Source: Candidatus Hydrogenedentota bacterium
GTDB taxonomy: Bacteria > Hydrogenedentota > Hydrogenedentia > Hydrogenedentales > SLHB01
Assembly (NCBI GenBank): GCA_023384315.1
Contig: JAHDWY010000392.1
Coordinates: 1-5,063 of the forward strand
DNA: 5,063 bases
Direction of reading: 5' to 3'
Translations under genes and position numbers: made by a program
The notes under the pieces: generated by a model
What the model saw: the letters and a program-made list of their open reading frames with translations, nothing else
Told to the model about the DNA's origin: nothing
Databases searched by the model: none
In this document: one piece after another, positions 1 through 5,063 of the stretch
Position numbering within the stretch: the stretch's first letter is position 1
How the letters are laid out: the number at the start of each line of letters is the position of its first letter

Positions 1-60
1 GAAACGGACGCTGGGCTGCCCGTTGAAGACGAAGGGATCGAAGGAGGCTTAGAGGAATGA
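1..60 (+). CDS. C-terminal end of an upstream gene (partial)
   Basis: Frame 1 is open from the left edge to a TGA at 58-60, giving 19 visible residues that end in an acidic, glycine-containing tail (PVEDEGIEGGLEE). The TGA shares bases with the ATG of the next gene (ATGA), a classic arrangement for co-transcribed, translationally coupled genes. The next gene's Shine-Dalgarno also lies inside this frame. The other two forward frames stop at 50-52 (TAG) and just after base 22 (TGA), so this frame is the best candidate for the upstream gene. Too little remains to name a family. Given its neighbour it could be another periplasmic HtrA/PDZ-type protein, but that is only a guess from context. Confidence 0.55.
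   Translation, partial: ETDAGLPVEDEGIEGGLEE
41..47 (+). promoter_or_regulatory. Shine-Dalgarno of the HtrA-like gene
   Basis: AAGGAGG ends nine bases before the ATG at 57, a near-perfect anti-16S match at good spacing. It supports the start at 57 over the next in-frame ATG at 72. It sits inside the end of the upstream coding frame, consistent with translational coupling. Confidence 0.75.
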
Positions 61-1457
61 TCGGTCGGCTCATGTCAATAGTGCTCGCCGGATTCGTAGC
101 GCATACCGGGGCGCTTGCCCAGGAGATGCCGGCATCCTTCGTCCAGTCCGCGTACGAAAGTGTCGCTCCGGCCGTGTGCGTGGTGAAGTACGCCTCCGAA
201 ATCACCAACCCCAACACGGGGCGCACCAGCCGCCGCAATACGCGCGCCCTCGGGTTGCTCGTGTCCAAAGACGGTCTCGTCATGGCCCACGGCCACATGC
301 AAGTGGACGATTCCGAGCCGTTCGCCATCCGCGTCGCGGTGGGCGAGGGTGATGACGAAAGAGAATACGATGCGCGCCTCTTGCGCAAACCGGAAGACGT
401 AAACGTCTGCTTCGTACAGATTGAAACGGAAGAGGACATCTCGTTTCCGTACGTGCAGTTCGCCGATCGGACGCTGGGCCTCGGCGACCCTCTCATGCTG
501 ATCGGACTGCTCGGCGACTCGCTTGATTTCAGCCGGTCGGTGCTCGTTCGCCGCGTAGGGGCCATCATCGAAAAACCGCGCACGACCTACTGCATCGATG
601 AACGGCTCCTTTTTGGCTTTGTCGGTTCGCCCGTAATCGATTCCCGAGGCGACGTCGTCGGTGTGGTCGGCTTCGACCTCTCTTCAACGGAAGGCGGAGA
701 ACTCTACGTGCGTAGCGGGCATCCGCTCGTCTATCAGACCGCCTTGTATCAAGAATTCATCGAGAACCCTCCGAGCGAAGACGCTGACAAACCCGAAGGC
801 GACGGTGCATTCCTGGGCGTCTTTACGCAACCACTGACCGACGACCTCGCGGAATACTGGGGCCTGGCCCCGGACGGCGGTGTGGTCATCGGCACTATCA
901 TCGCCGGGTCGCCGGCTGCGGCGGCCGGCCTGCAAATGGGCGACGTAATCACACGCTTCGACGGCGTGCCTGTAAAGGCCAAACAAGACCGGGAAGTGTT
1001 GGGCTTTACAAAACTGGTCCGCGATGTGGGCGCGGGCAAGACCGTTCCCGTAACGGTCTTGCGCGACGGCGAGCCTGTCGAATTGTCGGTGACCCTGGCC
1101 GAACGCCCGAAGTCAGCCCGCGACGCCGGTGAGTTCGAGGATGAACTGTTCGGCATGACCGTGCGCGAGATCACCACAGACGTTCGAATCCTGCTGAACC
1201 TCTCAGAAGATGTGCAGGGCGTCATCGTGCGGCGTGTGAAGTCCGGTAGTTGGGCCTCGCTCGCCGAAATTATCCCCGGCACGATCATCCTCAACTTCGG
1301 CGGCCATCCCGTCACGAACCTGGATGACTACAAGGCCGCGGTGGAGAAGCTCAAGACGGAGAAGCCGGATGAAATCGCGGTGTTCTGCCGCGTCGGCGCG
1401 CGCACCGGGTTCTTCCGAATCCAGCCTCGCTGGGGGAATGGAACCGCGAATCAATAG
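57..1457 (+). CDS. HtrA/DegP-like exported protein, probable pseudo-protease with two PDZ domains
   Basis: The product has 466 residues. Residues 1-21 look like a Sec signal peptide (hydrophobic core, cleavage after ALA at 19-21), so it acts in the periplasm or envelope. Residues about 30-210 match a trypsin-like HtrA domain. The expected His is H80 (in VMAHGHM, matching the HtrA TNAHVV block) and the expected Asp is D114 (in EDVNVCFV, matching DLAVLKI). The serine block, GNSGGP in HtrA, reads GFVGSP at 187-192, with Val at the nucleophile position (V189). PDZ1 spans about 251-348 (GSPAAAAGLQMGD is the typical PDZ signature). PDZ2 spans about 364-458 (GSWASLAEIIPGTII). Order and length are those of DegP-family proteins. 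Without the serine it should not cleave by the usual mechanism, so a chaperone, binding or scaffold role is more likely; this is inferred. It overlaps the upstream gene by ATGA and is followed after 10 bases by a TPR lipoprotein, suggesting one operon. Confidence 0.88.
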   Translation: MIGRLMSIVLAGFVAHTGALAQEMPASFVQSAYESVAPAVCVVKYASEITNPNTGRTSRRNTRALGLLVSKDGLVMAHGHMQVDDSEPFAIRVAVGEGDDEREYDARLLRKPEDVNVCFVQIETEEDISFPYVQFADRTLGLGDPLMLIGLLGDSLDFSRSVLVRRVGAIIEKPRTTYCIDERLLFGFVGSPVIDSRGDVVGVVGFDLSSTEGGELYVRSGHPLVYQTALYQEFIENPPSEDADKPEGDGAFLGVFTQPLTDDLAEYWGLAPDGGVVIGTIIAGSPAAAAGLQMGDVITRFDGVPVKAKQDREVLGFTKLVRDVGAGKTVPVTVLRDGEPVELSVTLAERPKSARDAGEFEDELFGMTVREITTDVRILLNLSEDVQGVIVRRVKSGSWASLAEIIPGTIILNFGGHPVTNLDDYKAAVEKLKTEKPDEIAVFCRVGARTGFFRIQPRWGNGTANQ

Positions 1458-1458
1458 C

Positions 1459-1463
1459 GAGGA
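1459..1463 (+). promoter_or_regulatory. Probable Shine-Dalgarno of the TPR gene
   Basis: GAGGA lies four bases before the GTG at 1468. The spacing is slightly short but usable. It favours the GTG start over the ATG at 1438, which lies inside the preceding gene. Confidence 0.45.
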
Positions 1464-1467
1464 CACC

Positions 1468-2085
1468 GTGAGAATCCAGGGGCGATGGCATCGATTATGG
1501 ATCATCGCGCTGTCCGTGGCAGTGGCGCTGGCCGCCCTGCCTGCGCCCGCGTGTAACCGCCCACCGGAAGAGGACCTGTTTGCCGCCGGCGAAACGCTCT
1601 ATCTCGATCAGCGTTACGACGAAGCGATTGGTACGTTTAAGCGCTTTCTCGTGGACAATCCCAATCACGCGGGCGCTCATTTCTATCTCGGCACCTGCTA
1701 TCTTGCATCCGACGACAATCGCTGGCTGGGGATCGCGCAAGGGGAACTCCAAACGGCGATTGCCCTCTTCGAGCGGCAAGGCAAAGTCAGCCCCATTCCC
1801 CGGTTCAACGACACGTACTTCGAACTCATCAGTCACATCAATCTTGCGAAAATCTACTTGGGATTGGTCATCACCATCGTGGAAGACCGATCGAGCCTCC
1901 CCGGCCTCGACCGGCGCAGAGCCGTTGAACTGACATTGGAAAGATGCGAAGAGCAATACGATATCGTCGCTCAAATTGATCCCGAGAATGCCGATGTAGC
2001 CTGGCTCCGCGGCCAGATTGATACATTGCGCCGCGCCCTTTCTATCCCGCGCCAGCCATCGGCGCCCTCCCAATTGGAAATCTAG
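1468..2085 (+). CDS. TPR-repeat protein, probable lipoprotein
   Basis: From the GTG at 1468 the product has 205 residues. The N-terminus is basic (MRIQGRWHR), followed by a hydrophobic stretch at about 10-24 and APAC ending at C29. This resembles a lipoprotein signal, although the lipobox is weak because Pro occupies the -2 position; a Sec signal or membrane anchor is the alternative. Residues about 37-66 form a good TPR helix pair (LYLDQRYDEAIGTFKRFL, then DNPNHAGAHFYLG, which opens the next repeat). More degenerate helical repeats follow, ending with a TPR-like EQYDIVAQIDPENADVAWL segment. TPRs bind proteins; no enzyme motif is seen. The gene starts 10 bases after the stop of the HtrA-like gene and is probably co-transcribed with it, so a shared envelope complex is plausible. 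The start is uncertain: an in-frame ATG at 1438 would add 10 residues (MEPRINSEDT), including acidic ones before the signal. The specific role is unknown. Confidence 0.8.
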   Translation: MRIQGRWHRLWIIALSVAVALAALPAPACNRPPEEDLFAAGETLYLDQRYDEAIGTFKRFLVDNPNHAGAHFYLGTCYLASDDNRWLGIAQGELQTAIALFERQGKVSPIPRFNDTYFELISHINLAKIYLGLVITIVEDRSSLPGLDRRRAVELTLERCEEQYDIVAQIDPENADVAWLRGQIDTLRRALSIPRQPSAPSQLEI

Positions 2086-2087
2086 CG

Positions 2088-2111
2088 CGCGTTCGCTCAA
2101 TATCGAACGTG
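2088..2111 (+). other. Weak hairpin after the TPR gene
   Basis: CGTTCG at 2090-2095 is the reverse complement of CGAACG at 2104-2109. A G-T wobble and a C-G pair extend the stem to eight pairs around an eight-base AT-rich loop. It starts two bases after the TAG of the TPR gene. No T-run follows, so it is not a canonical rho-independent terminator. It might be an mRNA processing or stability element, or chance. Confidence 0.3.
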
Positions 2112-2150
2112 GACGAAACCCGTCTTCCTCCAATTCGGTTGAGAATTTCC

Positions 2151-2155
2151 AGGAG
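2151..2155 (+). promoter_or_regulatory. Shine-Dalgarno of the sulfatase gene
   Basis: AGGAG lies six bases before the ATG at 2162. Together with the Tat signal beginning just after that ATG, it fixes the sulfatase start there, although the frame is open further upstream. Confidence 0.7.
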
Positions 2156-2161
2156 AGCGCG

Positions 2162-3532
2162 ATGTCATTATCTTCTTCCCGACCATGCGAACGCTGGAAC
2201 CGGCGACAGTTCCTCGGCACAAGTGCCGCAGGCATGGCCGCCGTGGCCTTCGGACATTCCGGATTCGCACAACCGCCGGCCCGTCCGAACATCCTCTGGA
2301 TTTGGTCCGACAACCTGGCCTACGGGGATCTCGGATGCTACGGCAACGCCACGATCAAGACCCCGAACATCGACGCACTCGCGCGCCAAGGCGCCCGCCT
2401 GACGCAGTACTACGTGGCGCACAGCGTGTGCAGCCCTTCGCGCGCCGCGCTTTTGACTGGCCGGCAACCCTGGCGCAGCGGCGTTGTCGATGTATTGCGG
2501 CCCGACAGCCCGAGCGGGCTGCCCGCCGACGAGATCACGTTAGGCGACGCGCTCGCCTCTGCCGGATACGCCACCGCCGCCTTCGGCAAATGGCATCTGG
2601 GCGATCGCGAAGAGTTTCTTCCGCGTCAGCGGGGGTTCGACCACTATCTGGGTCTTCCCTACAGCATGGACATGTTGCCGACGGTATTGATCCGGAACAA
2701 CGAAGTCATCGACCGGCTCGACGGTGACAAGGTGCAGGACGTGACCACGCGCCTCACCGATGACGCCATCGCCTGGATTCGGGAGCCGCGCGACCGGCCG
2801 TTCTTCGTGTATTTCAACCACACGCTGCCCCATCCTCCCATCAACCTCCCACCGGACCGCCGCCACGAAGGGCGCTCGGCCTACCAGGACGCCTTGGAGT
2901 ATATGGACGCCGAAGTCGGACGCCTGCTGGCCGCGCTGGAGGACGCGGGTCTCGCGGAGAACACGCTCGTCATCTTCAGCAGCGACAACGGACCCATGTT
3001 GCGCGACGGCGACACGGGCGGCCTGCGCGGCCGCATTCGCGAGCATTACGAAGGGGGGCTCCGCGTGCCGTTCATTGCGCGGCATCCCGGCAAGATTGCT
3101 GCAAGCGCGGAGATCGATACACCCTGCACGGCCCTCGATGTGTTTCCCACCTTGATCCATGTCGCGGGCGGGGAGCTTCCAGAAGACCGCGTGTACGACG
3201 GTGTGGATATCTGGCCCGTACTGACGCAGTCCGGCGAAATCGCGCGAGAGGAGCCCTTCGTGTGGGTCTATCTCGAACGCGTCAACACCCTCCGCGACGG
3301 GCCTTGGAAACTCCATCTTGCCCACGGCGACGCGCTACTGAAGGAACCGGAACTCTACGACGTCGAGGCGAACCCGCAGGAAAGCGTCCCCATGCAGAAG
3401 GAGCGCCCCGAGGTCGTGGAACGCCTGACCGCGTACGCGCGCGAATACGAGGAACAACTGCCCAAAGTCTGGCGGCTCGAGTATCCCGTACGCGATCCCG
3501 AACGGCGCCCCAGCGGCGTGCGCCGGGAGTAA
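2162..3532 (+). CDS. Tat-exported sulfatase (Cys-type, arylsulfatase family)
   Basis: The product has 456 residues, normal for a type I sulfatase, which hydrolyses sulfate esters. A twin-arginine signal is visible (RRQFLGTS at 14-21, hydrophobic stretch to about 35), so export is folded via Tat. The sulfatase signature CSPSR is at 90-94; C90 should be converted to formylglycine by a maturase (anSME or FGE) not in this window. Other family residues are D50 and N51 (SDNLAYGDLGCYG, metal site), K143 and H145 (GKWHLG), H224 (LPHPP), and D275 and N276 (SSDNGP). The usual LRGGKG-TYEGG block reads LRGRIREHYEGG at 288-299, with Ile at the usual active-site Lys position. The C-terminal part has the usual LRDGPWKL and ELYDVEANP motifs. 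The substrate cannot be read from sequence; sulfated polysaccharides are typical of such bacteria. It lies 76 bases after the TPR gene and may or may not share its transcript. The frame extends upstream to 2018, but that part overlaps the TPR gene and would bury the Tat signal. Confidence 0.93.
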   Translation: MSLSSSRPCERWNRRQFLGTSAAGMAAVAFGHSGFAQPPARPNILWIWSDNLAYGDLGCYGNATIKTPNIDALARQGARLTQYYVAHSVCSPSRAALLTGRQPWRSGVVDVLRPDSPSGLPADEITLGDALASAGYATAAFGKWHLGDREEFLPRQRGFDHYLGLPYSMDMLPTVLIRNNEVIDRLDGDKVQDVTTRLTDDAIAWIREPRDRPFFVYFNHTLPHPPINLPPDRRHEGRSAYQDALEYMDAEVGRLLAALEDAGLAENTLVIFSSDNGPMLRDGDTGGLRGRIREHYEGGLRVPFIARHPGKIAASAEIDTPCTALDVFPTLIHVAGGELPEDRVYDGVDIWPVLTQSGEIAREEPFVWVYLERVNTLRDGPWKLHLAHGDALLKEPELYDVEANPQESVPMQKERPEVVERLTAYAREYEEQLPKVWRLEYPVRDPERRPSGVRRE

Positions 3533-3767
3533 GATATCGCGCATGACAGCAACTTGGGCGGGTAGTTCGAATGATCTAAACGAAACTGCGACCAGGACGG
3601 CGCAGTGAACCACGCCCAACATGAAGCCGGGCCGTTTCGCTTTGACGGGGGGATGGGGTTGATGAAGCTCCGGTCCGTCAATGTCGTCCGTTCTGCTTCG
3701 ATGGAGGCTGCATCCGCTTCTCTGGCCGATTCGCATCGCGGGCTTGCGGTCACTGTTTCAGAAGCCA
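3533..3767. other. Convergent intergenic region, no gene recognised
   Basis: This 235-base gap separates the ends of the sulfatase gene (+) and the TolC-like gene (-). No convincing gene, promoter or T-run terminator is seen. A six-base inverted repeat (GCTTCT at 3716-3721, AGAAGC at 3760-3765) encloses a 38-base loop and is too weak to call a terminator. A short direct repeat GTCCGT occurs at 3673-3678 and 3686-3691. Two minus-strand frames run open through the gap into the antisense of the sulfatase, which looks like a composition effect and not coding. Confidence 0.5.
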
Positions 3768-5063
3768 CTACTCAACGTTCACGGGTCCGTCAACCGCCCC
3801 AATCCCTGTATCGGATTCGAGGTCTGACAGGAGCGTGCCCTCTGCGCGCTGCAGGTCCGCCATTGCCGCAAGAAGCTGGGTTTCCGACAGAGCGAGACGC
3901 GTCTCTTCGCTGATGAGATCGTCTTGCACCTGAATCAGATGAAACGCCGTGGAATCACCAAACAGGAACCGCTCTTGCTCCGCCTTGAAACGGGCTTGCT
4001 CCAGTGTGACGGTTTTGCGCGCGTTCTCAACAAGCACCGCGCTCTTCGCCATTTGCCGGCTCGCTCTCCGCACGTCCTCGTCGATGAGCGACCGAATCTC
4101 GTCACACTCCAGTTGGATCTGGTCGAACTGGCGCTCGGCAATCCGGTATTCCGCCCGCGCGCGCCGGTTGCCAATCGGCACTGACGCTTTCAGTCCCACA
4201 CTCCAGGAATCCGAGCCGGCAGACGAATCCCCGACCAGCAGCCCGCTGAAATCGCTATCCGAATCCACTTCGACATATCGTCCCGTAAGGTCCAGCAACG
4301 GATACCGGGCATTCCGGCGTTGACGCAATGTCAGTACGGCGATTGCCTGCTGGGCGTCTTTTACGTGAAGCTCGGGGCGCCGCTCCAACGCTCGGCGAAC
4401 TCGTTCATCGACAGGCTCCCCGTTCTGCAAACCTTCCAGGTCCACTTCGGGTCTCTCCGACGTGGGAAGAACGATGGCTCGTGCAAGCAGATCGCCGTCC
4501 CTGAGGTTCAGTGCTTGTTTGAGCCGGTCGCTGGCGAGTCCCACGTCCGCAAACGCGTCGATCAAATCGTTCTGCCTGCGGGCGACCGCAGACTGCGCAG
4601 TTAGAACATCGAGTTCGCTGCTCGCGCCCAGATCGTTCCGCTCCTGTGTCTCATTCAGGAGCTGCTCGGCGGTGTGGACAGCCGATTCCCGTACACGTAG
4701 CGCAGCGTATGCTCCCACGAGTTGCCAATACGTACCGATCGCATCTGCGACCGTGTTTTGTTGCAGCAGATGCAATTCCGCTTCGCTAATCGCAAGACCC
4801 GCTTCCGCTTTCCGAATCTCCGCGCGATTTACCCGAATGCCCGCGCCCCGTAACAGCGGCTGCGTCACGGCCAGCGCAACACGATCTTCCTTGGTCGAGT
4901 TGTCGCCGCCAACAACATTCACATCTTGGTCAAAATCTGACCGTTTGAAACTCAAATCGTAGGTTAGCCCTGTTGGAAGCTTGCCGCCGATTCCTGTTTC
5001 GATCTCTAGAGTGGAAGTTTCTGCCGTACTCGGCCCCGTGGGAGTGACCTCTTGCGCGATCTC
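3768..5063 (-). CDS. TolC-family outer-membrane efflux protein (N-terminus missing)
   Basis: On the minus strand a single frame is open from the right edge (5063) to the TAG at 3768-3770, giving 431 visible residues. The start and signal peptide lie outside the window. The fragment shows the two-fold internal repeat of outer-membrane efflux proteins. A beta-strand segment (KLPTGLTYDLSFKRS) and TQPLLRGAG at 67-75 are followed by long helices at about 76-185 with GASSELDVLTAQ. ALERRPEL at 225-232 links to the second half, which has a strand segment with VPIGNRRARAEY at 295-306 and helices at about 307-412 with GDSTAFHLIQVQ. Such proteins form trimeric channels for RND, ABC or MFS efflux pumps or type I secretion; the partner genes would be expected upstream, beyond the right edge. 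The gene converges on the sulfatase and nothing follows it on its strand, so it is probably last in its operon. An internal TTG at 4955 could be mistaken for a start, but homology-like sequence continues upstream of it without a break. Confidence 0.92.
   Translation of the reverse strand, partial: EIAQEVTPTGPSTAETSTLEIETGIGGKLPTGLTYDLSFKRSDFDQDVNVVGGDNSTKEDRVALAVTQPLLRGAGIRVNRAEIRKAEAGLAISEAELHLLQQNTVADAIGTYWQLVGAYAALRVRESAVHTAEQLLNETQERNDLGASSELDVLTAQSAVARRQNDLIDAFADVGLASDRLKQALNLRDGDLLARAIVLPTSERPEVDLEGLQNGEPVDERVRRALERRPELHVKDAQQAIAVLTLRQRRNARYPLLDLTGRYVEVDSDSDFSGLLVGDSSAGSDSWSVGLKASVPIGNRRARAEYRIAERQFDQIQLECDEIRSLIDEDVRRASRQMAKSAVLVENARKTVTLEQARFKAEQERFLFGDSTAFHLIQVQDDLISEETRLALSETQLLAAMADLQRAEGTLLSDLESDTGIGAVDGPVNVE

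Noticed and set aside
749..1315. Minus-strand open frame of 188 residues
   Set aside because: It is antisense to the PDZ domains of the HtrA-like gene, rich in Ser/Arg/Pro/Thr, and has no domain signature.
1324..1467. Upstream extension of the TPR gene frame to an ATG at 1324 (253 residues)
   Set aside because: It lies deep inside the HtrA-like gene in another frame, has no ribosome binding site, encodes an Arg/Ser-rich low-complexity stretch typical of a shadow frame, and would bury the export signal.
2018..2161. Upstream extension of the sulfatase frame to an ATG at 2018 (504 residues)
   Set aside because: It overlaps the end of the TPR gene and would place about 48 unrelated residues ahead of the Tat signal. 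The ATG at 2162 has a good Shine-Dalgarno.
1495..2313. Long open frame on the minus strand (272 residues)
   Set aside because: It is antisense to the TPR gene and the sulfatase start, with no recognisable motif and no credible start signal; expected in GC-rich DNA.
2540..3325. Long open frame on the minus strand (261 residues)
   Set aside because: It is entirely antisense to the sulfatase core, whose motifs are unmistakable; the frame is a codon-bias shadow.
3355..3768. Minus-strand frame starting at GTG 3768, adjoining the TolC-like stop (137 residues)
   Set aside because: The stop-start adjacency looks like coupling, but the frame runs into the antisense of the sulfatase C-terminus and the product is low-complexity Ser/Arg-rich with no domain.
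3605..3913. Possible small plus-strand gene of 102 residues in the convergent gap
   Set aside because: Its second half is antisense to the end of the TolC-like gene, it has no clear ribosome binding site, and no motif or exported segment is seen.
4953..4955. TTG as the start of the TolC-like protein
   Set aside because: The frame continues open to the window edge and the 36 residues upstream include a typical beta-strand segment of the family, so the TTG encodes an internal Leu.

Overview
The window looks like chromosomal DNA from a GC-rich, Gram-negative-type bacterium. It encodes a Sec-exported HtrA-like protein, a probable lipoprotein, a Tat-exported sulfatase and a TolC-type outer-membrane channel. 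A Cys-type sulfatase with a Tat signal next to periplasmic PDZ/TPR proteins is the kind of content common in Planctomycetes and related sulfatase-rich lineages (PVC group, Hydrogenedentes-like bacteria). That placement is inference from gene content; no marker gene is present.

Layout: (1) 1-60 holds the last 19 codons of an upstream gene. Its stop overlaps the next start as ATGA. (2) 57-1457 (+) encodes a DegP/HtrA-shaped protein: signal peptide, trypsin-like domain and two PDZ domains. The catalytic serine position is Val, so it is probably a pseudo-protease. (3) 1468-2085 (+) encodes a small TPR protein with an export signal ending at a Cys, starting 10 bases after the previous stop. (4) 2086-2161 is a short gap with a weak hairpin. 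(5) 2162-3532 (+) encodes a Tat-exported sulfatase with a CSPSR formylglycine motif and one unusual active-site substitution. (6) 3533-3767 is a convergent intergenic region with no clear gene or terminator. (7) 3768-5063 (-) encodes a TolC-family outer-membrane factor whose N-terminus lies beyond the right edge.

The upstream fragment, the PDZ protein and the TPR protein are packed like one operon and probably act together in the periplasm, perhaps as a binding or scaffold module. The sulfatase has its own ribosome binding site and may be co-transcribed or independent. The TolC-like gene belongs to a separate transcription unit and is probably its last gene. No RNA gene, mobile element, CRISPR array or clearly new system is visible. 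The points most worth a second look are the lost protease nucleophile and the altered sulfatase active site.
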